From: Reticulitermes lucifugus
Taxonomy: Eukaryota > Arthropoda > Insecta > Blattodea > Rhinotermitidae
Length of the DNA stretch: 64,000 nucleotides
Assembly (NCBI GenBank): GCA_026260175.1
Contig: JAKCWW010000419.1
Location: 18,081 to 82,080 of the forward strand
Direction: 5' to 3'
In this document: in pieces, positions 1-11,700 of the stretch
Numbering within the stretch: the first letter of the stretch is position 1
Layout of the letters: every line of letters starts with the position of its first letter
The notes under the pieces: generated by a model
The model's database searches: none
Seen by the model: the letters and a program-made list of their open reading frames with translations, nothing else
What the model was told of the DNA's origin: nothing
Made by a program: the position numbers and the translations under genes

Positions 1-57
1 TGGCTCCTGAGCTACAGACCTCCGAAATCCCGGAGGGATTTATGAAACACCCTGTAT
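1..57. repeat. Probable transposon-end fragment
   Basis: The first bases read into a stretch ending GAAACACCCTGTATAAT. Termini of this kind (ACACCCTGTATA and its complement) are common at ends of arthropod Tc1/mariner-related DNA transposons. The rest of the element would lie outside the window, so neither family nor strand can be fixed. This is pattern recognition only. Confidence 0.35.
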
Positions 58-3000
58 AATTACGGTACTAGAAATTCAATCACTTTTAGTACTTGTTACT
101 GTCGCTTGACTGTTGTCGACAGCACGACCTTTCGCACCTAACTTCCCTCCCTACTTCAGTTACACTGACCTTGCTGGTGCAGTCAAGAAGTTCGTTAAGG
201 ACAGCTGTAGAGTGTCTACAACAGTAGCATAATTTATGTGGCTGCAATGATTTGTTGGTAATTTAACGACAGTATCGAGCCTATATAGCATACGATAATA
301 AAGTGACCGATGAATTGAAAAGTAATTGGAAGGACGCCGTCGCAGCCTAATCAATGAGTTATCCCGATATTTGTCTGGGCGCACTGTGCAAAACCACGAA
401 AAATTCCTTCAGTATCGCCAGCGTCCTGAAGGAGGTTAGAAATCGGCTCCACACCAATATAAGTTCAGAATGTTACCGCTACTGCAGTCTGATGGGTGAC
501 TGACGTACTGAGTGAATTTATTTAAATGTCAGATATGGCCAACGGACACAACGAAAACGTTGGCACAGTGCTGTCCACTTTCAAATGCTCACAGACCGCA
601 CTGAACGATAATTACCTACCCGCGAGCTTAATTAAAACACACAGATATTTGTCCCGCTTCATCCCACAAGGGCATATTGGAAAGCAGATGTACAGTTCCA
701 CTCATTCTTAACCTCGGCACTAAACGGAAGTGAGTTTCACGTCCCGGCCACCATAACCCAGGGACAGAATTCCAGATGACAACTGAATAGGAGTCAAGGT
801 GGACGCCAGAACCGGAGTGAATATTTTGGAGAAGAGAAAAATCTATTTCCCCTACCAAGAATCGAAACATGATTCCCCCGATCGTCCAGCTCGTAGCCTA
901 CTATCTGTACTGACTACGCCATTTAATTTTTGCAGTCTCCCGGTAAAATATCGTACTGCATTTAGCAGATCTGCAAAGCACAAGCACACAACTAGCAGTA
1001 TGTCTCACAAGATTCAGAAGTATTTTTTTTATTTTTGGTGTATTTTAATGTTACATTCCAAAAGCATAAAAAGTTAACGAATTTGCTTCCCACAACAAAA
1101 AGAGAAGAAACTGAATTATTCAAGAGTATGAACAGTGCGCTTTTACCTTCTCCTGCACAAGAAGAGATATGAAGTACAGTATATCTACATTTATCCCGGC
1201 AGCACTAAGTCAAAGCAAATGCTAATGGTTAATCTTTTCGTGAAAAACGGTAGATCTATCGAGTTCTTATAAATGCTATCTCATGGTTGAGAAATTAATG
1301 TAAAAAAATAGGCCTTCTCAAATAAGGAAGAAATCTCTAACGCAAGTTCCTTTAAGTTTTACTTACGTAACTCTCTTTGTGCAAAAGTCCGAAGAAGTCT
1401 AAAGTGATCAACTGAAAAAATTACTTTCTGTGAAGATCTGTTACACAAAATTAGCCTTTGTAAAGAGGACGAAGCCGTTAACACATAACCTGTGTAATAA
1501 AAGGTCCTCTCACGGACCGCAAAGTAGAAATTCTTGTATTTAGTAATAAATTTTAGCTTCGGTTACATTTTGTACAGGCAGCACAAAGCATGATACGAGT
1601 TAGACATCCCTGTGTTAGAATGTCATTTAAAGTTATGGTCCTTCTAGCCTTATTCTGTACTATTAATTTTGTTTAATTTGTGTTGCCAGTAACTTCATAC
1701 TTATCTATGGAAATACCGGCAAATCAAAGTTGATAAAAGCAATACGAAAGCTTTACTGGAACTTTAAATACACATCTACCAACGTAATCCCTCCAGTTTT
1801 CAATTACAAACAATTAGGGCGGTCCACGATATAGGCTTCCCCTAACAAAATAGCGTTCTCCATACACAGATAATAAGGAGCGAAATGAAGGTTCTTATAA
1901 CAAAGTCACAATAAAGAATACAGTAAATAATTACTTAGTGTTTGTGCAGTATTTACTGTGTGTGCGCCTCTTGTCAATTCGCAAATAAGTGGGTTTCTTT
2001 AACGGGGCACAAACAAGCAGCTTCTTCACAGGTCTCTCTCACACTGCTGTGCTACAACAAGAACTTTGTAAACCACAATATTAGCTAATATTATAACGGT
2101 GCGAGAAGTTTTCAATTTCAAACCTATACACTTCTCTAATTCACAGCTGTTAGGAATGTAGGTCTATGGGTGATCTGCAGGTGCTCATCTTAGCAGCATT
2201 AGTAAGACGGTCAAGACGCTATTTCGCCAAGAGCCGATGCAGGAAAAAGAAAGGTGGGAGAGGTAGAAGAGGGGAAGTTCGCGTTACCGGTTTCCCTTCC
2301 TTGCCTTTTTACAATACAAAAAAGACTGGTTTAAAATAATCACCATCCACGACTGACAGTCATAAACATTTCGACATCCAAGGTGGCAAGAAAGCCATGA
2401 TGCTGGCTCTCCGCATCTCCGGCTCTTGTCCGTGCTTTACCCTGCGTCAGTAAGCAAAGAGCTCTTGGTCGTGGATATGCAGCCGTGCTGCTATTGTGTA
2501 TAGAGTGGACAAGCACCAGGGAACTGATTTCACAGATCATCTCAGAGTAAGTTGTAATCATAATTTCAGTGTCTGATGTTGGGAGGTAAAGTTTTGTTAA
2601 TAGCTAAGTTGCAAGATTAAAGTTCTCATAGTGGTGGCGATGAGCATTCAAGTCTTCTCGCTTATCCACCCTCCTTGGACACATTGCATGCTGGAGACGG
2701 AGAAAGGAAGCTCGTCCGAAACGTTGGCAAATATTCACCAATTTACACGGCATCGAATCCCGGAATACTTGAATCTTTAGTCCGTAAGTTATATGGTGCA
2801 AGACTGTTGCGCTCAGACTACTCATATATGTGTCATTTCACGGTATTCTATTGACTGATCACGTTACATAACCATGAACATTAGAAGCTAATGTGTTTGT
2901 GAATCTTCCTACAACTATCTCTTCCGAAAATTCGATAGCCACCCAAAGGACTGCACGGTGCCATAACACGTAATAACGTCATCTATACGATTTTCATTAA

Positions 3001-5669
3001 ATATCTAACACTAGGACTATATAGTATTCTAACCCCTTATAACACTGAACTCGGTGTATCTAGACCAATGCCCATCAAATTTACCAGAAGCTGGACTATT
3101 TCTGAGACAGAAGAGCAATTCTGGGTTATCGTACTGTATCGTACTCTTGTGTCTTTCCCCAAATAATATTCGAACAATTTTCTTAATTGTATTGAATCTT
3201 GTAGAGTACAATAACACTCCCAGTGAATGTCGACGTCATGATGTTCAAAATTATCATTCGAAACTATACAAAAGTGGCGACTATACGAATATACATGATT
3301 CGTCTGACTACAGCACGAGTCACTACAGAAAATTTTCACTATGACATTAAAACCACTGCCCAAAAAATTTACCATAAAAAGCGTGCAGAATATATGCGTA
3401 CAACGCACCTGAAATTAATGTAAAATATCAGTACGTTTCACGTCCGAAATTAGTTTAAAATTTAGCCTAAGTTTGACATACTGGAGGTCCATTGCTTGGC
3501 GAATTGTGCTGGATCGGAAGGTACCAGTAAGGTTTATTTATTTCAGAAGTATTAAACGAAGCTCTCTGTAGCCCAAATTATACAGTATTGAACTGCTGTA
3601 CAAGTAGGTAAATTTGATTCGAAAAGATGTGCATTTGGGAAGGGTTTAGCAGAAAGCCGTTGTCAAGTTTTGGACAATACCATGGCTTTCCCGAGAGGAA
3701 GCGAGGAAAATTAAGAAGCATTTAACACATTCGATGCTCTGGCCGAGATTCAAGTCGATCACCTACAGAATACAAGCAAAAGAGCGTCACCCCTGAAGCC
3801 AACTTGATCGGTGAAAGAATATGTAACGAAAGTTTTGCAATTTATTAGAAAATGTATCTTGCGATTTGCTAGGAGCGGCTGAGAACAACTACGAAAAGTT
3901 TAGCCAGGCACGAGTCGTATCCACTCCACCGCTATTTTCTCTGGCTACTTTACATGAAGAATACACCCATATTTACAATTCTTCTGCAAACACCTCCCAG
4001 ACAAAAACCACTTCATGATAAAATATTTGTGTAGTTAAGAACACTGCTGCAACACGAAACCCTGTTTTAAATATGAAGTACATGCAGCAAACTATCAAAG
4101 AAGTTACAATTTCTGCAGTGCGATATATTGCCAACAATATGTAATACAACAGCACTTTTGTAAACTAAATTAACACCACGACTAATGGGTTATGGTAAAC
4201 AGCAAAGAAGGCTAAGTATGTGGTATGTGTAGTCCATCCAATCGTTACACATATTGATATGTACGGTTGGCACTACAATGTTGACAGGAGTGGGGCACAG
4301 TGTCAAGGTCATGTCACCCGGCAAGGCATCTACAATTAAATCTTTCGACTGTGGGGCCGTTAGAGATTAACAACTGTGTATGGACACATCGAAGATTTTA
4401 TGTTCTAAAATTATATACACGTTTACTTAAGCCGCAGGCCCCTGTTTTATTCTTTTGTGTTTTATAAGTTTTAACATGGAAATGTGTGAACTGTTTCAGT
4501 TTGCTTTTTCTGTGTATTTCATAAATACCAGTCTGACAAATATGTAGACCTACACAGACTGACAGTACGATCCTCCAAGAAAATTATAAAAAAGGAAAAG
4601 TGTTTGTGTGCAGCTATTGTAAAAAAGTTGGGATTTTTCGTATTGGATCACGTGATCGTATGATTCAGAAGTTTAGGGTCGAACAGTTTTTGACGTCCCC
4701 TTTGTGAAAACAGTTCAGTGTTTCACTCATGCGCAGAGAATTTTATTTGTCAGAAACAAGAACTGCTGGGTCTACAAGATGAGAAAAGAAAACTAAAAAA
4801 GATCACCACTACAACAATTTACTTTCCATACACTAAGGGACTTTTTCCTCCAGAATAATCCAATAAAACAAGCATTTTATTAACAAGTAACAAAACACTG
4901 ACAGCAGGGCATAAGGACTGCATAACGATAATGGGCCTCCCTACTCTGCAATTTTAACAAAATTGATTTCGGGCCAGAAAAAAAAATACTATTGTTTGGA
5001 AATCCACCGTACTCCGCTGCTTTGGCTCCGTGATGGTCTTTTAATTTGAAATTAAACATTCCTTGAGACTGTATCATTTTGCATCATTTAAGGCAGAAGA
5101 ATACAAAACTACTGAAATGAGCTTTGGAAAACGAATTCCGGTTGCATTTTCAGGCACAGCAGATACATTTTAACGCGTACATAATCATGAGGGGACCACA
5201 ACCACGGAAACTGCTAAATCATCCTGGTGGTAGGTTAATATATGATGGCTTTTACCAGCATTTTAACTGGCCTTAATAATGTGAACATGTCAGCATCTGA
5301 TGACCGATAATCAAATAAGTCATAAAAATTTCCGGTACGAAAATAACCTAAAACCACAAAATTCACATATAGGAAAATTGTACAGGAATTTGTTTCTCAA
5401 ATCATGTGACAAATAGAAGTGAGATGTACATGTTCCAGATTTGTTTCACAATTGTATGATGAATTTATTTTGTTTCTCTTCTTAATTATTATGAAATAAG
5501 CCTTCAGTTTGTGTCTTTGTGGTAAAACTGCACAGTCTATTTGCTGGACTCCTTACATTAGTAGCTTCAAGCGGCGCGTGACTTCTTGTACCTCATATTG
5601 TATAACGTCAATGCACGTTGCATATTATCCGACGGATAACACATTATTTACTTTCCCTCTATACCGACG
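58..5669. other. Noncoding stretch, no gene recognised
   Basis: Reading frames here are short and AT-biased, with no recognisable domain or credible splice architecture. The only notable item is one CGAAACGT core at 2717-2724, discussed with the dispersed motif family. A remote noncoding first exon or regulatory region of the downstream Osiris-like gene could lie here but cannot be located from sequence alone. Confidence 0.6.
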
Positions 5670-5704
5670 CTGTGTGTGTGTGTGTGAGTGTGTGTGGGTG
5701 GGTG
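5670..5704. repeat. (TG)n microsatellite
   Basis: An almost pure TG run with a few interruptions, ending in GTGGGTGGG. Confidence 0.9.
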
Positions 5705-6434
5705 TTTTGTTTTATGATGCCATTAGCATTTCAGACTATATATCTTTCAATGGTAGTATCACTGACGAATAGTGAAGAGTAAGGAATTTGGAAAGAGGTG
5801 GCAATGGCCTAATCGAACGTTATACTAATACGTCTGGAGAGACTTAAGAAACATACGAAACAACTTTGTAGGGACGGCAGGCGTTCCAGCCGGGATTCGG
5901 ACAAGACACAATTCTGTAACGTTTACCTTCTCGGTATACAGGCCCAGACAGATGTTTAAATTACTGCGTCAACAGCGACATGTATCGACATCGGAATATC
6001 ATACGGTTGTTTAACGCAAACAGATTACTCGCTTGGAATCAGCTCACGCGTATTCCAAGATGCATGGCTGGTTGCATAACTTGGATCTATTGAAGGTATT
6101 CATCGTCATTGTCACCGCCAGTGGCGTCATGTCACTCAATAAACCGATCCTTCCGTTCGGGTTTCGGGAGCGCAATCAGTCTTCGTTCTTCAGATATAAA
6201 ATTCACTATTTGTCCAGGTACAGGTGTAGTTCTTTCCACATGTCGTATCTGGTTCCCTCTACATTTTTAGGGTACGCTTTTATCAAAACAATTAATTGTC
6301 AAATATATGGCAAAGTTGGAAAAATAAAGTTCAAAGTTAAAAGTCTGTTGTCATATTTGTTGCTGTAAATCTTTGACACTTGTAAATTTGCACTGTAAGC
6401 GCAAAGACATGATAGCTCAATAGAAAAATTGTAA

Positions 6435-6470
6435 ATAATAATAATAGTAATAATAATAATAATAATAATT
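6435..6470. repeat. (AAT)n microsatellite
   Basis: About twelve AAT units with one AGT interruption. Confidence 0.9.
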
Positions 6471-6581
6471 TCATAATGCATATTGTTAGTTCTGCTAGTT
6501 TTTCTTTCTCTTCACTCATGCTGACTGTATTCGGGTATTAGGCTATTCCACCAACATGTTAATAACTAAAGCAGGCAACGA

Positions 6582-6609
6582 CATTATTATTATTATTATT
6601 ATTATTATA
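6582..6609. repeat. (ATT)n microsatellite
   Basis: About nine ATT units. It is the complement of the AAT run 110 bases upstream, so the two arms could pair. Confidence 0.9.
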
Positions 6610-6902
6610 AAGTATTTATTGTTAAATTGTTAATACGAGCTTCTGTTGCCATGATCGTAAGCACACTTCCCACTATCAACAGCGTCAGGATAAAAATGTA
6701 ATCATCGGCTAAGTGCCTGAGGAAGCCCCAGATGCGTTCTTGTCGTTATGTTACGGTATGGATCCTCTGCCTGTGCTCATCGTCAGTTTATTAACCCACT
6801 TATCCCAACTAATGGACGGAGGCTGTAATCCCTGCAGTGTACATGCACAACACTGCATCTCCGGCTTATCCCCGTCAGAATGTGCTTAACAGAGTGATTC
6901 AG

Positions 6903-7165
6903 GACAATGGAGAGGACGAGAACAGAGACAAAGGTAGAAAGAAATAAAGATGAAGATCAGGAGGAGGAGGAGGAAGAGGAGAAGGAATGTGGAAGAAAAA
7001 GGAGAAGCTAAAAGTGAAAGAAGAAAAGGAACACGAAGAAGGGATGAAGTCGGATGACAATGAGGTAGGAAAATGAGACGTAGGAAAGTGGAAAAGAAGA
7101 ACTGGACGAGAAGACATGAAAGAGAAGACATGAAAGAGAAGACATGAGGAAGTTGAAGAGGCGAC
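6903..7165 (+). repeat. Homopurine tract with short tandem copies
   Basis: The + strand is overwhelmingly A and G for about 260 bases. It includes a GGAGGA run near 6960-6980 and, at about 7108-7150, three tandem copies of a 14-base unit built on AGAGAAGACATGAA. Both strands give long low-complexity frames (Lys/Glu-rich or Ser/Leu/Phe-rich), which are not read as genes. Confidence 0.75.
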
Positions 7166-7961
7166 TAAAAGCAAAAACTAAGAAAAATATTTTTCTTATG
7201 ACATTTCCGTTACTGTCATTTTTTATGAATTACCAGGCCGTAAAAACTGACTTCTTCTCGACCTGGCTGTGAAAGGGTCATGTTTGAACAACTTAAACTG
7301 CCTACGAATGTCAGCTGAACAAAGCTGAATTCGGTATTGTTCAAGGACAAGACACACGGCTTCGTTCTGTCCCCATTCCAATCATGCTTCCGCTTTGAAG
7401 GGGTCACATAAAACCTTCTCTGTGATCTAAATAAACAGCGATTTATTGCCAGAGCGTGCCGAGTCTACAGCGGGTACCAAGCTACCACATACAGAACCTT
7501 TTACGATAAAAAACAAGAATTCATTAATTTAAAAATTTCACGGTGGCACATTGCTGATGTTTTTTCCGACATCGAGTATTAGCACGGTGTGGAAGCAGCA
7601 TGTTCCTCCGAAACGTCGATAACACAGCCCCTTTTGCAGGGTGACAACATCCAAGAAAGGGGAAACAGGAATAAATTTTTAATAGGAGTACGATTTAACA
7701 AAGCAAACCATAAAACTAAAAGAGCAGAATTCTTTTGGAAAGCTGATAATTTCCAAGCTGCTCAAAAAATTTCCTGTCCTCTATAGAAGAAGAAAATACG
7801 TTACCGCGTTCGAGCCTATCACGGACAACTGCATGCAGTCCGGCTAGCTTCTACAGGCTAGCCTCTCTTCATATGAGGTTCACGGACGCTTAGTAGATTC
7901 CTGTCTAGTAGTTTCATATTAATTAAACCAACACTTACTAGATGAGACCTGCGCTCTTCTG

Positions 7962-8050
7962 AGATCTTGCGCAGCGTTGAGTGGTAGTTCTGTACCGACG
8001 TTTTGGGACAACCTATCGGTCTTATCTTCAAGGGTCAAGAAGTCTTGGTG
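7962..8050 (-). repeat. Hammerhead-like repeat fragment
   Basis: Read on the minus strand it shows TTGAAGA, an imperfect hairpin (AAGACC to GGTTGTCCC), AAAACGTCGGTAC and a downstream CTACCACTCAACGC. This is the same order of parts as the better copy near the end of the window. It resembles the 3' parts of Penelope-like and other retroelements known to carry hammerhead motifs. It is diverged, and the outer stem does not pair well. Confidence 0.4.
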
Positions 8051-8149
8051 CGGTAGTGACGTGGAAACTGAAGTATTAAATATGTTTAGTATAATGCCAG
8101 AATTCAAAAGGTCAAAGAAGTTAATTATGTTTGGCATCCCGTTGTACTA

Positions 8150-8198
8150 TATATCTATCTATCTAACTAACTATTTATCTATCTATCTATCTATATAT
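8150..8198. repeat. (TATC)n microsatellite
   Basis: Imperfect TATC/TAAC units. Confidence 0.9.
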
Positions 8199-8231
8199 TA
8201 AATATATCCAGCTAGAGGTAATGTGACAAGT

Positions 8232-8233
<2 letters not shown>

Positions 8234-8262
<29 letters not shown>
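8234..8262. repeat. (ATA)n microsatellite
   Basis: A pure ATA/AAT run of about nine units. Confidence 0.9.
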
Positions 8263-8497
8263 GTTGTGTTGACGGTGTATAAATACTATTTATCAGTTAA
8301 TTTCCCTTTAAAATTATATAAATAATTAGTACATGGTTTCTATTCGGTGTAGACTATTAACCTTTTATGGTAGAGTTGTTGTTTTTCGAATCAACGTGGC
8401 AACTAACAACTTTGAGATATCAGTATTAAAAAAGAGTGTCTACACAAGACTGGTTTTACTTGCTTCTCATCCTGATATATTTTCCTTCGTTTTGCAG

Positions 8498-8734
8498 GCT
8501 AACACATGGTTGCATTACATGATTTAGCTGAAATGATTCAGAGGCATTCTTTGTTCGTGCTGCTGGTGTTCGTGGCAACGAGCAGCAGCAGCAGTTCTGC
8601 TCAGAGCGTTTCGACTACTGTCGAGAGCCGTGAGACGAAGACTTCCGTTTGGTGGCCAATCGTGGAATGTGTCTTCCTTGACGATGTGAACAAATGTCTG
8701 CAGGACCGCACTGTGCGAGCATTCGTCGGCCTAG
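8498..8734 (+). CDS. Gene A coding exon 1 (signal peptide, 2-Cys)
   Basis: The exon is bounded by acceptor TTCGTTTTGCAG (ending 8497) and donor CTAG/GTACAG (8735). Coding starts at ATG 8506, only 8 bases into the exon, so a noncoding 5' exon lies upstream. It encodes a hydrophobic leader (SLFVLLVFVATSSS), a Ser-run cleavage region and a WW-containing block with two cysteines followed by DRTVRAF. The two-cysteine pattern and the DRT residues recur in exon 1 of gene C. Confidence 0.85.
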
Positions 8735-11700
8735 GTACAGCTTCCTAATGACACTAATCTGAATACTTGGTGAGACACGTAAGAAGTAGGTGAAAGTCTT
8801 AACAGGGCCACTGAATCAGGAGACCGGATGGGCAAGCAGCAAGTATGCGGCAATATAAACGCATACTAAATACGGATTGATAACCTCAAAAGGAAGAGAA
8901 AATGCGGAAGGCGAAAAATAGACAGGGGCAGATTACGGCAAGTTACGAAATCGCCTCAGAACGTAACACTTCTGGTGCTTTCGCTGTTCATGTCCGTTTT
9001 ATTACTATTTGTCTTATTATTCGTAGATACTTTCAATGCAATCTAAACGCAATCACTACTTTCGTTTTTCGAGTGGAATGATGTGTTATGTTTAAAATAT
9101 CAACTCTTTCCTCGGCCTCTATGGCTTTAACTTTTCTCGTAAACGGCGAGATAGGCCTATATACTACGATTCCATATACCGCTCCCTTAAATAGAGGCAT
9201 ACTGTGTTTTACTGTTCTTATCTCGTAAAGGATGAAATATAATATTTACTATACTTGTCTCGAAAAAGGCGAGATTTTTAGATCGCCAGTTGTCTCTTAG
9301 GTTTCACGCAGTCTTTTTCCATTAAAAAGACGGGTCACATAAACATGTAGACGCAGGTCTTCGTGCTAAGTGTGTTATTTTTTCAGACTTTAATCACAAC
9401 TGGAATATTTGGACAAATTTATTAAAAATAAAAATTCAAAATTACATGAAAATCCATCCAGTGGGAGTCGCGCTTTACTATGCGGAGACACGGATGGACA
9501 TAATGGGGTTAATGGTAGTTTTTAATAACTGCCTTCCGAAAGCGCCTAAATGTGGAAATTAATAGGTAAAGTAAGGTTTGGTTTGTATGTTGTATCGGTA
9601 AAAGCATGGAAAGTCCTACAGGAAAAGCGTTTTGGACACCTTAGAGACGATAACAGTTTCTGGACTATACAACAAAGAGCACTCTACCCATTTCTTGATT
9701 TTACCTTCATCACTCTTTCTAAAACCGCAATTTAAGTACGTGCAAGACAAATCGTGTATTTGTTTCTTGCGGTGCTGCAATTTTTATTACTAAGCAGCAC
9801 CACATGGAAGTCATCTATACCGAATTTAACCCAAATTGGTCAGAAACTATGGAAACTAGGGGTAGAAATTCTTTTCGCCCTTGAGTAAAACATAACTCTT
9901 ACGGCCATAATTTTCGAGGAAGCCGTGCTTATTTCGACAAAGTTATGTAAAGAACTCTAATACCGAATTTCACGAAAATCAGACAACACGGTTTCGTAGC
10001 TGATACTAGATTACGATGATAGTGAGAACGAAGGATGGACGGACAGATATGGTCACAACATATGGCGCTCTTTTCTTTATTTCGTAAATAACTACCACCA
10101 TCACGAACTACGCCATAAACGGTTCCTTCCAGATTCTTCCACATTCATCTGTCATAATCACTGTTAATCGACCTCTGACCACTGCAGTTGGTGCAAAGTT
10201 GTTACATATATTAAGAACTGGAATAAATTTACACAGACCCCTAACGCCTTCTACGACCCACATACAGAATACCTCTGTACGTTTATTTGTATTTTTTAAA
10301 TTTTTTATGGGATGAGACTGCCTCTCGGAACTGCTAAGTTTGCCAGCTTAGGCCTCTGTGAAAGATGACGTCAGAGGCAACATGCAGGGAAATGGCAAAA
10401 ATTACAAGCGGTTGTAAAAACAGCAACACGACATTCAGATGTTTCAATGTCAATAAAGACTATAATTAGTCTCGAATGCTTGTATAAACGTCTGTTCTCG
10501 AGCAGAAAGCTCTGATGTTTACAAACAGAAAGGAACAAATCCAGCACACTTGCCACAATCTGTCTCTAGTATCCGTACCGGTAAACATTATGTTCACGTA
10601 CTGTGTACAAGTTCCTCAGTTTCTCAGGAGTAGGCGGTAGAGCATCGTTTGCGGTGAATGGTACGGTGCAAGCCTTCAGAGCAGCGTTATGTTCTCACGG
10701 ATAAAGGATGAATTTTCAGGCATGTGCACTGCTAAACAATGCCAAGTGAACCGCATAAAAAAGCAAACCATGCAGCAAGTATGGTGACAGAAGAATGGGA
10801 GAGGTGTAGTAGTTGGGGCCTTTCAGTTCTCATGTTTGCGTCGCGACAGATACATCTGGCGCAAGTTATGCCACAACAGTCAATTAAGCTGTTATAATAC
10901 CCTACAAGAATCATTCAGGATGTAAACACGCAAGGCGGCCGTGGGGAAGTCTGCGGCGGAATACCGCACTCGGCGTCTGCGCAGGAGAAGTAGTTCTCTC
11001 GGTAACGGGACCGCTGTGCCGCTGCCCTCTTTACTGAGGTTCAATTTGATTAGCATAGCGTGTGGAGAAAGTCAAGTGTCGCGGCTGTGTTAATGAATCT
11101 GCCCGACAGAACTATCTGCTAAGGGGCTGTTGATTGAAGTTCCACGAATAGCGGCTCGTCTGTAAGGGGTCACGCTTATGTTAATGAAGATCTTCGGCTG
11201 AAATCTATAACAATTCATGTCAGATAAGCTGCTAATATACCACGGAGGTTCTGCGAATGTTTGTACCTGAAGAGGGTGTGGGGTCATCACAGAGAGTACA
11301 GTTAAGTTTAATGAACATACTCGGTATAACACAAAACACATTTGCGTTGCCTGTGTTGCTGATGCAACACTGATGTTCCCTGAGTATGCGTGCTTCTTTG
11401 TGGCTCAACCTCCTGCAGAAAAGACATTAATACAGAACCACATAAAAGCATTGAATGTTACGTAGATTTATGCATTCAAATAAATGCGTATTCAATTCCA
11501 AACATTCAACCAACAAAATGCGCGATATTGTTCCTTAGATATTTATATTATGTCACACTGAATATTCCTACATGTTTCAATTCACAAGGCATCAACATCA
11601 TCAGGGAACCAAACAAAAGCAATACCGCATAAAACAAAATTAGCCACTTTTATACTTTTTTAATATATTTATTTAAATACTCTATACTTTAATTGAGGGT

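Larger units (their letters stand above)
5705..7960. other. Noncoding stretch with simple repeats
   Basis: No gene is supported. The stretch contains two trinucleotide microsatellites, a homopurine tract, one CGAAACGT core at 7609-7616, and a short inverted repeat near 7843-7865 (GGCTAG and its complement around a 10-base loop). Long antisense frames across 6886-7174 are only the complement of the purine tract. Confidence 0.6.

Noticed and set aside
6886-7174. Two overlapping minus-strand Ser/Leu/Phe-rich frames
   Set aside because: Complement of a homopurine tract, with no domain or splice context.
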